A DNA stretch of 35,981 nucleotides from Bacteroidaceae bacterium (GCA_017526905.1 JAFXQT010000035.1:1-35981); one strand, 5' to 3'. Counted from the first letter of the stretch, positions 6,612 through 15,410 are shown. The notes: a model not told the origin generated them from the letters alone. Made by a program: numbers and translations.

Positions 6612-7790
6612 TCAGCGGTTGGAGAGGAGGGAATAGTAGGCTGTGGCCCCCAGCAGGAAGCAACCGAGGCCATAGTCCTCGAAGTCGGGCTTGCGGTTGA
6701 AGGTGACGGGCTGAGCCGAAGCGGGCTCCTTGCCCGTGCCCTGTACGTAGCCCAGGAAGCCATTGGGGTGCACACACTGGCGGGCGGCCATCCATGCACG
6801 CTGGCAGGCCGGCAGGTAGGCCGAGCGCTTGAGCACGCCGGTGCGTATGCCCCAGCACATGCCATACAGGAAGAGAGTGGTGCCGGTCAGCTCGGGCCCG
6901 CCGTAGGTGACGGGGCTGAGCAGGCTCACGTTCCAGAAGCCGTCGGCACGCTGGCAGGCCAGCAGGGCCTGACTCATGCTGCGGAAGTCGGCCAGCAGCC
7001 GCTCACGGTAGGCCCGCACCTGGCGACTCATGGGGCGGCTGTTGATATCGTCCAGCACCCGCACCAGCGTGGCATAAACCCATCCGCAGCCGCGGCTCCA
7101 GTAGCAGTTGGCGCCGTCGGCTTCCTTGTAGGGGGGCACGTAATCCTTGTCGCGCCACCACAGGCCCTCCTGCTCGTTGAAGAGGCCTCCGGCCAGTGTG
7201 TCGCGCGTCCAGGTGTACATGCGCATGGCGTGGTCCAGGTAGCGCTCGTCGGCCGTGATGCGGTACATCTTGGAATACACGGGCATGGCCATCTGTATGG
7301 CATCCACCCACGTCCACCAGCGGTGGTGGGTCTGCATCTGGTGTTCCAGGTTCACACGCACATGGGCGAGCATGCGCTCGTCGGCCGTCATCATATAACG
7401 GTCCAGGTAGGTCTGGGCGCAGCACTGGTCGTCGGCGTTGCAGGTGCGCTCGCCTTTGCGTGTGGTCCAGCGGTGGAAGTCGGCCCAGCGGTCGGTGTAG
7501 TCCAGGTAGGCCTGGTCGGGGCACACGGCATAGAGCGCCATCAGGCCCTCGTAATAGACGCCGCGCGTCCACAGGTTGCTGGAGCGTTCGCGCTTCACAA
7601 ACGTGGGCACCGTTGGGTCGGGCCACTCTTGCATGAAATAGGCGTTGGCCAGCCGTGCGGCCGCCAGCACCTGGGCAGCCGCCGCCTCGGCATCGGCCTT
7701 GCGGGCGGCATGGGCGGGCACCGCTCCGGCAACGATGAGCATGACAGACAAAAGTGTGGCAACGAGGCCTGCAAAACAGATGCGTTTCAT
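6612..7790 (-). CDS. GH105 unsaturated rhamnogalacturonyl hydrolase, exported
   Basis: A 392-residue glycoside hydrolase of family 88/105, which removes the unsaturated uronic acid left by pectin or rhamnogalacturonan lyases through hydration of the double bond. The fold is an (alpha/alpha)6 barrel; family-like segments are SNLWTRGVYYEGLMALY, NADDQCCAQTYLDRY, WWTWVDAIQMAMPVYSKM, YWSRGCGWVYATLVRVL and FEDYGLGCFLLGATAYY. MKRICFAGLVATLLSVMLIVAGAVPAHA is a signal peptide, which supports the start at 7790 over the in-frame ATG at 7817. A minus-strand TACATTTG at 7815-7822 is a likely -7 element. The gene is divergent from the GH28-GH106 gene. Product location is likely periplasmic. Confidence 0.9.
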   Translation of the reverse strand: MKRICFAGLVATLLSVMLIVAGAVPAHAARKADAEAAAAQVLAAARLANAYFMQEWPDPTVPTFVKRERSSNLWTRGVYYEGLMALYAVCPDQAYLDYTDRWADFHRWTTRKGERTCNADDQCCAQTYLDRYMMTADERMLAHVRVNLEHQMQTHHRWWTWVDAIQMAMPVYSKMYRITADERYLDHAMRMYTWTRDTLAGGLFNEQEGLWWRDKDYVPPYKEADGANCYWSRGCGWVYATLVRVLDDINSRPMSRQVRAYRERLLADFRSMSQALLACQRADGFWNVSLLSPVTYGGPELTGTTLFLYGMCWGIRTGVLKRSAYLPACQRAWMAARQCVHPNGFLGYVQGTGKEPASAQPVTFNRKPDFEDYGLGCFLLGATAYYSLLSNR

Positions 7791-7814
7791 GGGCAATAAC
7801 GGTTTGGGTTGGCG

Positions 7815-7893
7815 CAAATGTATCTGTTTCTTTCCAATCGGCGAACTTTTTGGCCTGGAAAGTGACGCTCTGTAAGAAATATTGCTATATTTG
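7815..7893. promoter_or_regulatory. divergent promoter region, GH105 / GH28-GH106
   Basis: A minus-strand -7 element (TACATTTG, plus-strand 7815-7822) serves the GH105 gene, and a plus-strand -7 element (TATATTTG, 7886-7893) serves the fusion gene. The plus-strand element ends eight nucleotides before the ATG at 7902, so its leader would be very short. No convincing -33 TTTG was found for either. Confidence 0.5.
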
Positions 7894-7901
7894 TGCCCGT
7901 T

Positions 7902-10900
7902 ATGAAACGAATTATTGTATCACTGCTGCTCGGACTGCTGCTGCCCCTCGGCACGCTGGCAGGCACCGACGAGCGCTGGCCCGACGGCACACCCATCAGC
8001 CCCTGGTTTGCCGACACAAGCCGCATTGATGTGCGCAAGCTGGGGCCTCAGTATGTGGTAACGGCACATGGCGTGCTGACGGACTCGAGCATCGTGCAGA
8101 CCACGGCGCTGCAGCGCGTCATCGACCAGGCTGCCGCCGCTGGCGGCGGTGTGGTGGTGGTGCCCCGCGGCACGTTCCTGAGCGGCGCCCTCTTCTTCCG
8201 CCCAGGCACCCACCTGCACCTGCAGGAAGGGGCACGGCTGAAGGGGATTGACGACATACGCCACTACCCGCTGGTGGACACACGCATCGAGGGCCAGACA
8301 CGCAAGTACTTTGCTGCACTGGTGAACGCCGACGGCGTGGACGGCTTCAGCATCACCGGCACCGGCACCATCGACGGCAACGGGCTGCGCTTCTGGGAGG
8401 AGTTCTGGATCAGGCGCCGCTTCAACCCCGCCTGCACCAACCTGGAGGCCATGCGCCCGCGCCTGGTGTATCTGTCGCGCTGCCACGACGTGCAGGTGCA
8501 GGACGTAAGGCTGGTGAACAGCGCCTTCTGGACCAACCACCTGTACCGCTGCGAACGCGTGAAATACATAGGCTGCACCATCTACGCCCCGCACGAACCG
8601 CCCCAGTCGAAGGCACCCAGCAGCGATGCCATCGACCTGGACGTGTGCCGCGACGTGCTGGTGCACGGCTGCAACATCAGCGTGAACGACGATGCCGTGG
8701 TGATCAAGGGCGGCAAGGGCACCTGGGCCGACCGCCAGGAGGAGAACGGCCCCACGTCGCACGTGATCATTCAGCACTGCCACTACGGCTTCGTGCACGG
8801 ATGCCTCACGCTGGGCAGCGAGAGCCTGCACGACTGGAACATCCTGCTGCGCGACTGCCACATAGACAACGCCGCACGCGTGCTGTGGCTGAAGATGCGG
8901 CCCGACACGCCCCAACACTACGAGCACATACGTGTGCAGCGGCTCACGGGCTCGTGCAGCAGCGTGCTCACCATCAGGCCCTGGACCCAGTTCTACGAGC
9001 CGGACGACCGCGCCGACATGCCGCTGTCGGAGTGTCACGACGTAACGCTGCGCGACCTGCGGCTCACGTGCCGCAACTTCTTCGACGTGGGCACCTCGGA
9101 CAAGTACCGCCTGCACCATTTCACCTTTGAGAACATCGACGTGCAGGACCGCGGCGGCAACTTCCGCCCCGAAGTAATCGAAGATGCCACCGTGCGCAAT
9201 GTGAACATCAGCACCGGCAGCGCCGCCCTGAGCAAGGCCGGCACACGCTGGTGGTGGCTGGGCTCGGCGGTGGACGAGGAGAACCTGCGCTGGAACCTGC
9301 GCCAGTATGCCGCCCAAGGCATCGGGGCTGTGGAGATTACGCCCCTGTATGGCGTGCAGGGCAACCAGGCCAACAACATACCCTTCCTGAGCGAGGCGTG
9401 GATGCAGATGCTGCGCGTGTGCATGGACGAGGGCCGCCGGCAGGGCATCCAGGTGGATATGAACTGCGGCACGGGCTGGCCCTTCGGCGGGCCCGAGGTG
9501 CCCATGGAGGAGGCTGCCTGCAAGGTGCTGGTGTTGGACAGCGTGGTGCCTGCGGCCGTGGCCGACACCATCCGCCTGCTGCCGCCACGGCGCGAGCGCG
9601 CCTTTGCACGGCTGGACGTTCAGCGCTCGTTTGCCACGGCCGACCCACAGCGCCGGCGCGTCATCGCCCTCTTCCAGAGCCGCACCCGGCAAAAGGTGAA
9701 GCGGGCGGCACCCGGCGGCGAGGGGTGGGTCATCGACCACTTCGACTCCATGGCCGTGCGGCACTACCTGCAACGCTTCGACACGGCTTTTGCCCGCACC
9801 CGCACACCCTGGCCCAACACCTTCTTCAACGACAGCTATGAGGTGTATGGGGCCGACTGGACCCCTACCCTGCTGGACGAGTTTGCACGGCGCCGCGGCT
9901 ACCGGCTGGAGGACCGCCTGCCGGCCTTTGCCGACGGGCAGGCCGACGTGATAGCCGACTACCGCGAGACGCTGTCGGACCTGCTGCTGCACAACTTCAC
10001 GCAGCAGTGGGCGGCGTGGGCACACAGCCACGGCGTGAAGGTGCGCAACCAGGCACACGGCTCGCCCGCCAACCTCATCGACCTGTATGCCGCCGTGGAT
10101 ATCCCCGAGATTGAGGGCTTCGGCCTGACCGACTTCGGCATCAAGGGCCTGCGCACCGACCCGGGCCAGACACGCCCCAACTTCAGCGACCTGTCCATGC
10201 TGAAGTATGCCTCGTCGGCCGCACACATCGCCGGCAAGCCGCTGACCAGTTCGGAGACCTTTACGTGGCTGACGGAGCACTTCCGCACCAGCCTCTCGCA
10301 GATGAAGCCCGACCTGGACCTGATGTTCTGTGCCGGCGTGAACCGCATGTACTTCCACGGCACGTGCTACACGCCGAAGGACGATGCCTGGCCGGGCTGG
10401 CGCTTCTATGCCTCGGTGGACATGTCGCCCACCAACAGCATCTGGCGTGACGCGCCCTACCTGCTCAGCTACATAGAGCGCTGCCAGCGGTTCCTGCAAT
10501 GGGGCCGGCCCGACAACGACTTCCTGGTGTATCTGCCTGTGCGCGACATGTGGCGGCGCGACACGAGCCATCGGCTCATGCAGTTCGACATCCACTCCAT
10601 GGCCCGCCGCGCACCGGAGTTCATCCGCGCCATCCTGAGCATCGACTCGCTGGGCTTCGACTGCGACTACGTGAGCGACCGCTTCCTGCTCGACACACAG
10701 ACCGATGGGCACTGCCTGCGCACTGCCGCCGGACAGCGCTACAAGGCGTTGGTCATTCCGGGCCAGTGCCTGCTCTCACCCGCCGTGGCGGCACACATCG
10801 ACAGCCTTGAAGCCCAGGGGGCACATATCATCCGCCAGATCGACGGCGACGCCTTCCGCCAGGTGGCGGTGCCCGAGGCGCTGAAAGCACAGTGCGGGCT

Positions 10901-11744
10901 GCACATGATACGGCGGCGCAACGCCACCGGCTACCACTACTTCATGGCCAACCTCACGCCCGAGGACATCGCCCAAGACGTGCCATTGGCCGTGCCCTTC
11001 GGCCGCGCACTGTGGTACGACCCGCTCACGGACACCTGGCACCAGGCCCAGACGGCCGACGGCCGCGTGCAGGTGTGCCTGCGGTCCGGACAATCGCTCA
11101 TCCTGCAGACGTTCGACACCGACGAAGCACCCACACCACTCAGCCTGCCGTTAGGCACCGAACGGCACACCGTGCTGCCGTCGGCACCCGGCCTGGCAGC
11201 AGCGACACCGGGCGGACCTCAACCCACGGTGATCAGCCTGTCCGACACAAGCACGCCCTGGACGCTCAGTTTCTCAGCCGACAGCTGGCCGGCCACGAGC
11301 CAGACCTACCGCCTGGACACCCTGGGCACCTGGGAGGGGCTGGACGAGCAGACACGCGTGCTGATGGGCACCGGCTGCTACGCCACCACCTTCAAACTCA
11401 CGTCCCGACAGCTGGCAGCACACAGCCGCTGGCAGATTGACCTGGGCGACGTGCGCGAAAGTGCGCGGGTGTATGTGAACGACACCTACGTGGGCTGCGC
11501 ATGGGCCGTGCCCTTCGTGCTCGACGTGCCCGCTTCGGCGCTGCGCCGGGGCGAGAACAGCCTGCGCATTGAAGTGACCAACCTGCCGGCCAACCGCATT
11601 GCCGAACTGGACCGCCAAGACGTGAAATGGCGCAAGTTCGAGGAGATAAACGTGGTGGACATCAACTACCGCCCCACCACCTATGCCAAATGGACGCCCG
11701 TGCCCTCGGGGCTGAAAGGGCCTATAAGGCTGCTGGGGGAGTGA
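7902..11744 (+). CDS. GH28-GH106 fusion: rhamnogalacturonan hydrolase plus alpha-L-rhamnosidase
   Basis: One continuous 1280-residue exported polypeptide with a signal peptide (MKRIIVSLLLGLLLPLGTLAG). Residues about 35-425 are a GH28 right-handed beta-helix. The catalytic Asp positions are in SSDAIDLD (near 242) and VNDDAVVIKGG (near 263), with VHGCLTLGSE around His 298 and WLKMRPDTPQ near 330. From about residue 447 (TRWWWLGSAVDEENL, then GIGAVEITPLYG) the sequence is a GH106 alpha-L-rhamnosidase with its long barrel region. It ends in a beta-sandwich (about 1140-1280; WQIDLGDVRESARVYVNDTYVG). There is no linker, stop or second signal peptide at the junction. Both activities act on the RG-I backbone (GalA-Rha), so fusing them makes biochemical sense. 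It is divergent from GH105. Both domain calls are firm; the GH28 substrate is inferred. Confidence 0.92.
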   Translation: MKRIIVSLLLGLLLPLGTLAGTDERWPDGTPISPWFADTSRIDVRKLGPQYVVTAHGVLTDSSIVQTTALQRVIDQAAAAGGGVVVVPRGTFLSGALFFRPGTHLHLQEGARLKGIDDIRHYPLVDTRIEGQTRKYFAALVNADGVDGFSITGTGTIDGNGLRFWEEFWIRRRFNPACTNLEAMRPRLVYLSRCHDVQVQDVRLVNSAFWTNHLYRCERVKYIGCTIYAPHEPPQSKAPSSDAIDLDVCRDVLVHGCNISVNDDAVVIKGGKGTWADRQEENGPTSHVIIQHCHYGFVHGCLTLGSESLHDWNILLRDCHIDNAARVLWLKMRPDTPQHYEHIRVQRLTGSCSSVLTIRPWTQFYEPDDRADMPLSECHDVTLRDLRLTCRNFFDVGTSDKYRLHHFTFENIDVQDRGGNFRPEVIEDATVRNVNISTGSAALSKAGTRWWWLGSAVDEENLRWNLRQYAAQGIGAVEITPLYGVQGNQANNIPFLSEAWMQMLRVCMDEGRRQGIQVDMNCGTGWPFGGPEVPMEEAACKVLVLDSVVPAAVADTIRLLPPRRERAFARLDVQRSFATADPQRRRVIALFQSRTRQKVKRAAPGGEGWVIDHFDSMAVRHYLQRFDTAFARTRTPWPNTFFNDSYEVYGADWTPTLLDEFARRRGYRLEDRLPAFADGQADVIADYRETLSDLLLHNFTQQWAAWAHSHGVKVRNQAHGSPANLIDLYAAVDIPEIEGFGLTDFGIKGLRTDPGQTRPNFSDLSMLKYASSAAHIAGKPLTSSETFTWLTEHFRTSLSQMKPDLDLMFCAGVNRMYFHGTCYTPKDDAWPGWRFYASVDMSPTNSIWRDAPYLLSYIERCQRFLQWGRPDNDFLVYLPVRDMWRRDTSHRLMQFDIHSMARRAPEFIRAILSIDSLGFDCDYVSDRFLLDTQTDGHCLRTAAGQRYKALVIPGQCLLSPAVAAHIDSLEAQGAHIIRQIDGDAFRQVAVPEALKAQCGLHMIRRRNATGYHYFMANLTPEDIAQDVPLAVPFGRALWYDPLTDTWHQAQTADGRVQVCLRSGQSLILQTFDTDEAPTPLSLPLGTERHTVLPSAPGLAAATPGGPQPTVISLSDTSTPWTLSFSADSWPATSQTYRLDTLGTWEGLDEQTRVLMGTGCYATTFKLTSRQLAAHSRWQIDLGDVRESARVYVNDTYVGCAWAVPFVLDVPASALRRGENSLRIEVTNLPANRIAELDRQDVKWRKFEEINVVDINYRPTTYAKWTPVPSGLKGPIRLLGE

Positions 11745-11746
11745 AA

Positions 11747-11957
11747 GGCCCCCTATAATCCCCCGGAGGGGGATAAGAATGAATAGTGAAAAATAAAAGT
11801 TACCTCTGGCTCGAATGAGTGTCCCCCACCGGGGGACTACAGGGGGCCACCTCTGGCTCGAATGAGTGTCCCCCACCGGGGGACCATAGGGGGCCAACCT
11901 TCCCCACCAGGGGACCATAGGGGCCCCACCTTCCCCACCGGGGGACTACAGGGGGCC
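11747..11957. repeat. composite GC-rich repeat, middle copy, reversed
   Basis: The reverse complement of the arrangement at the window ends. One 28-bp unit lies at 11747-11774, then the conserved T/A-rich spacer, then two full 47-bp units (11802-11848, 11849-11895) and two shortened ones (about 11896-11926 and 11927-11957) that lack the CTGGCTCGAATGAGTG half. It begins 2 nt after the fusion-gene stop and ends 8 nt before the ATG of the methyltransferase gene, so it fills the whole intergenic space. Confidence 0.9.
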
Positions 11958-11965
11958 AACCATCT

Positions 11966-12772
11966 ATGCTTCCAAACATTATCCATATTACTTCGCTCGA
12001 CGACCCGGGGGTGCAGTTGTTCAGCACCCTCACCGAGGCACAGCTACGCAACCGGCTGGAGCCTGAGAAAGGCGTGTTCATTGCCGAAAGCCCGAAAGTG
12101 ATACATGTGGCACTGAGTGCCGGCTACGAGCCGCTCGCCCTGCTCTGCGAAGAGCGCCACATACAAGGCGATGCGGCCGAGATTATCAGCGCACATCCCG
12201 AAATGCCAATCTATACCGGCAGCCGCGAACTGCTGGCACACCTGACAGGCTACACGCTGACACGCGGCGTGCTGTGCGCCATGCGCCGACGCCCCACACC
12301 AGCGGTTGCCGACGTGTGCGCCAACACCCGACGGGTGGTGGTGATCGACTCGGTGGTGGACACCACCAACATCGGCGCCATATTCCGCTCGGCGGCAGCT
12401 CTGGACATCGATGCCGTGCTGCTGACACGCGGCTCGTGCGACCCGCTGAACCGCCGTGCCATACGGGTGAGCATGGGCAACGTGTTCCTGATTCCGTGGA
12501 CATGGCTGGACCAGCCCATCGGCAGCCTGCGCCAACTGGGCTTCAAGACGGTGGCCATGGCGCTGACGGACAAGTCCGTGCCGCTGGACTACCCGCCGCT
12601 GAAGGCCGAGCCGAAGCTGGCCATCGTGATGGGCACCGAGGGTGACGGCCTGCCGCACGACACCATTGCCGATGCCGACTATGTGGTGCGCATACCCATG
12701 GCCCACGGGGTGGATTCGCTCAACGTGGCCGCCGCCTCGGCCGTGGCTTTCTGGGAACTTCGGAAAGGATGA
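11966..12772 (+). CDS. TrmH/SpoU-family RNA 2'-O-methyltransferase
   Basis: A 268-residue SPOUT methyltransferase that would methylate a ribose 2'-OH of rRNA or tRNA using SAM. The N-terminal part (about 1-105; GVFIAESPKVIHVALSAG) matches the substrate-binding domain of RlmB/TrmH-like proteins. The three SpoU motifs are visible: TTNIGAIFRSAAALDIDAV, then AIVMGTEGDGLP, then MAHGVDSLNVAAASAVAFWEL, which form the trefoil knot and SAM site. The exact RNA target cannot be read from sequence. The gene stands alone between the composite repeat and the cloverleaf-like element. Its promoter must lie within or before the repeat. Confidence 0.9.
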   Translation: MLPNIIHITSLDDPGVQLFSTLTEAQLRNRLEPEKGVFIAESPKVIHVALSAGYEPLALLCEERHIQGDAAEIISAHPEMPIYTGSRELLAHLTGYTLTRGVLCAMRRRPTPAVADVCANTRRVVVIDSVVDTTNIGAIFRSAAALDIDAVLLTRGSCDPLNRRAIRVSMGNVFLIPWTWLDQPIGSLRQLGFKTVAMALTDKSVPLDYPPLKAEPKLAIVMGTEGDGLPHDTIADADYVVRIPMAHGVDSLNVAAASAVAFWELRKG

Positions 12773-12828
12773 GGAAGCAAGTAACATCTAAAGACGCGGA
12801 AAGCGCGGAAAAGTAAAGAGGCCCTGCT

Positions 12829-12964
12829 AATTAGGATTTCAAGTTTCGCAAGTGATGAAATGTAGCGCAGCAAAGCCCCAAGGGGCTTGACATTGGTTCT
12901 TCGAAGTGTCGAAGAACCAATGTCTGATGCCTACGGCATCGCTCCGAAACTTAAATTCTTAATT
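12829..12964. repeat. 136-bp cloverleaf-like palindromic element
   Basis: Outer 20-bp arms at 12829-12848 (ending AAGTTTCG) and 12945-12964 (starting CGAAACTT) pair at 17 of 20 positions. Inside are three perfect hairpins: AAGCCCC/GGGGCTT (12873-12888), a 16-bp stem GACATTGGTTCTTCGA with its exact complement (12889-12924, 4-nt loop), and GATGCC/GGCATC (12926-12940, 3-nt loop). The element lies between the convergent methyltransferase and GH16 genes. It resembles a non-autonomous mobile element or a structured RNA. A bidirectional transcription stop is possible, although there is no T-run next to the big stem. Confidence 0.8.
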
Positions 12965-12979
12965 CCTGCGTGACCACAC

Positions 12980-13906
12980 TTACTTCTGGAACACGCGCAC
13001 ATAGTCGATTTCATAGACCATGGGGAAGGCGCTGTCGTCGGGCGTGCCGCCACTGGAGCCGATGGCCAGGTTGAGCAGGATGTAGTGGCCGAAGCCGGGA
13101 AGGTCGTTGGCAAAGGGATTGAAGTTGCCGGGCCTTTGTGGGTCGGCCTGCTTGGTGGGGATGGTGTTGAGCAGCTCGTCGTCCAGATAAAGACGGATGT
13201 GCTCTTCGTCCCAATCCATGCGCCACACATGGAACTTGTCGGCCCAGTGCTCGTCCTTCTCGGTGAAATGCGTGAAGGGGATGCGCTTCGTGTTCCAGGC
13301 ATCGCGCCCGTTGGCACCCTGCCAGCAGGCGTTGGCCAGGATGATGGGGAAGGTGCGTCCCTGCTCGCCCGTGGTGTGGTGGATGCCCATGGACGATGGC
13401 GGCACGCGGTAGAACTCCATCACATCGACCTCGCCGCCGCCCGGCCAACCGCCACGGTTGCCCAGCGTCCAGATGGCTGGCCAGGCACCAGGGGCGATGG
13501 GTATCTTGGCCCGCACCTCCAAGCGCCCGTACTTATAGGTGAAATGACGCATCGTGCGCAGGCACGAACTGGTGTACTCGGCATACTCGCGGTTGTGCTT
13601 CCAGTTGTTGCTCCCCGCCCGATAGCGGGGGTTGGGCACCTGCTCTCTCAGCGCGCTGATGCGCAGCACGCCATCGGCCACCACGGCATTCTGCGGCTGG
13701 TACCACTGCAACTCCTGGTTGCGCACGAAGCCATGCTCGAAATCCCACTTGGAGGAGTCGGGACGCCCAGCGTAGTCAAACTCGTCGTGCCACACCAAGT
13801 GCATGCCTTGTGGCGGCTCAATGCGGTCGGCTGCCTCGGCCTGGCCATACACCCAGGCGGGCATGGCAGCGGCAAGCAGCAGAAGGGGGATAAAACGCTT
13901 GTTCAT
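12980..13906 (-). CDS. GH16 endo-beta-glucanase/galactanase-type hydrolase
   Basis: A 308-residue exported family 16 glycoside hydrolase. The signal peptide is MNKRFIPLLLLAAAMPAWVYGQ, supporting the start at 13906 rather than 13918. The catalytic motif GGEVDVMEF gives the nucleophile Glu159, Asp161 and acid/base Glu164 in the beta-bulge form typical of laminarinase-like GH16. Family features around it include MHLVWHDEFDY, YGRLEVRAKIP and PGAWPAIWTLG. The C-terminus (PMVYEIDYVRVFQK) is complete. GH16 enzymes cut beta-1,3/1,4-glucans or galactans; the specificity here is unknown, but the pectin context would fit a galactan side chain. It is the last gene of a minus-strand operon, 22 nt after the DUF4861 gene. 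Confidence 0.92.
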   Translation of the reverse strand: MNKRFIPLLLLAAAMPAWVYGQAEAADRIEPPQGMHLVWHDEFDYAGRPDSSKWDFEHGFVRNQELQWYQPQNAVVADGVLRISALREQVPNPRYRAGSNNWKHNREYAEYTSSCLRTMRHFTYKYGRLEVRAKIPIAPGAWPAIWTLGNRGGWPGGGEVDVMEFYRVPPSSMGIHHTTGEQGRTFPIILANACWQGANGRDAWNTKRIPFTHFTEKDEHWADKFHVWRMDWDEEHIRLYLDDELLNTIPTKQADPQRPGNFNPFANDLPGFGHYILLNLAIGSSGGTPDDSAFPMVYEIDYVRVFQK

Positions 13907-13928
13907 ATCGGTCGGCACGGAAAGGGGG

Positions 13929-15410
13929 TTACTGTTCCTGAATCATGTGGTCGCGGTTGACTTGCAGCACGCCGCTGATGCGCTTGAAGTAGGCCATGGT
14001 CTCCTCTAAGCTCTTGCTGGCGGGGACACGCACCACGCACCCGTTCATGTTGCGGAAGGTGTGCAGGATGGTGCATCCGTAGCGCTGTGCGGCGGTGGTG
14101 ACATTGCCCTGCGCCCCCTCTTCGTAGAAGATGATGAGGTTGCCGGGGGTGTAGTGCAGGTTGGCGTCCTGGGTCGAAGCCAGATAGCTGACGTTGACGT
14201 CAAGCCAGCTGCGCTTCTCCTCGTTCCATTGCAGCTGCAGCCAGTCGAACCAGTGCTTTGCCGACTCGAAGCCGCCCCGTTTCTCCTGGGCCGAACAGAT
14301 CACGAAGTCGTAGGCGATGTATCCTTGCCGCGGGCGCAGCAGGCACAGGTAGTTCAGGCTGTCCTCCTTGACTTCGCGCAGGAACGGCCGCGGCACACGG
14401 ATGCCCAGCCCCACGCCTTCGACCAAGTCGGGGTTGGCCTTGTCGGGCACGTTACGGCCCCACGAACCGGCCAGCCCGTTGGGGCTGATAAAGCCTTGGT
14501 TGTCCTGCTCCAGTTTCTGCACACCCGTGGCAAACACATCGGAGTCGTCGATGCCGACGAGCCAGCAATCCACATGCACGTCGCGGTGGCCGGCAAACAT
14601 GGTGTAGCGTTGCCGCATCTGTATGTTATGCCCACGATAGAACCAGTTGCGATCCCACACCTCGACGATGCTGCGCACAGGGCCGGAGGCGATGATGCGT
14701 TGCCCACGGGCCTGGACGCTGTCGATATAGGTGGTGCGCCCGTCCTCGTAGCCGCGGAAGGAGCCCACGCCTACGCTCTGCCCGGCAAAGAGGATGTCAC
14801 ACCCGAGGCCTTTCTCGATGTCCTCGCGTGTGGAATAGAAGTTGGTCTTGTCCAGTACAAGCGTTGCATCGGGCTTGCCATAGATGTCGATGCTCTGCCT
14901 GTGGTCCATGTAGATGCGGAAGCCGCCATACTCGCTCTCCCACATGGCCCCGTGCCCATAGATGGCATCGTAGGTGGCAAGCGGGTCGTTGCCGCCCGTG
15001 AACTCGATGTGGTTGATGCGCGGGTAGCGGTATTTGCGGTCCCACAGCTTCAGGAAAGCATCGGTGCGTGGCGGATAGTGCCGCTGGGGCTCGGTGGTGG
15101 ACAGCGTGACCACGAAGTTGGTCTTGCCCTTGGCCGGCAGGTTGGCGGTGAAGGCCAGTTCGTCGGGCACGAGGTCGCCATCCATATCGTCCAGCTGCGA
15201 GGGGTATTCGTGTCCGTCGGCATCGGTAATGATGGCCGAGGTTACATTGATGCCGGCAGGCAGGTATTGGTGCAGGTTCACCACCACAGGAGCATCCTTC
15301 CGCGCAAAGTCGGAACGATTGGTAACAGCGATGGTGAGCGCTTGGGCACTGGCTGTTGCGACGGACGCAAGCAGGCACAATGCCATGAGGGAGAATCGGT
15401 GTGTATGCAT
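13929..15410 (-). CDS. DUF4861 protein with a protease-propeptide-like C-terminal domain
   Basis: A 493-residue exported protein (signal peptide MHTHRFSLMALCLLASVATASAQ). The main body resembles DUF4861, a family that recurs in pectin and rhamnogalacturonan utilisation loci and has no settled activity. Recognisable parts are VTNRSDFARKDAPVVVNL, LDDMDGDLVPDELAF, IYGHGAMWESEYGGFRIYMDHRQ and a KHWFDWLQLQWNEEKRSWLD segment. From about residue 418 the last 75 residues read as a separate small alpha/beta domain (GNLIIFYEEGAQG, then NGCVVRVPASKSLEETMAYF, then SGVLQVNRDHMIQ). This is the pattern of inhibitor I9 or fervidolysin-type propeptides, though no protease is present. It lies 36 nt after GH105 and 22 nt before GH16 in one operon. 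Confidence 0.8.
   Translation of the reverse strand: MHTHRFSLMALCLLASVATASAQALTIAVTNRSDFARKDAPVVVNLHQYLPAGINVTSAIITDADGHEYPSQLDDMDGDLVPDELAFTANLPAKGKTNFVVTLSTTEPQRHYPPRTDAFLKLWDRKYRYPRINHIEFTGGNDPLATYDAIYGHGAMWESEYGGFRIYMDHRQSIDIYGKPDATLVLDKTNFYSTREDIEKGLGCDILFAGQSVGVGSFRGYEDGRTTYIDSVQARGQRIIASGPVRSIVEVWDRNWFYRGHNIQMRQRYTMFAGHRDVHVDCWLVGIDDSDVFATGVQKLEQDNQGFISPNGLAGSWGRNVPDKANPDLVEGVGLGIRVPRPFLREVKEDSLNYLCLLRPRQGYIAYDFVICSAQEKRGGFESAKHWFDWLQLQWNEEKRSWLDVNVSYLASTQDANLHYTPGNLIIFYEEGAQGNVTTAAQRYGCTILHTFRNMNGCVVRVPASKSLEETMAYFKRISGVLQVNRDHMIQEQ

Noticed and set aside
7920-10712. 930-residue minus-strand ORF opposite the GH28-GH106 gene
   Set aside because: It is the antisense shadow of a GC-rich gene, rich in Val, Ala, His and Gly, with no recognisable domain.
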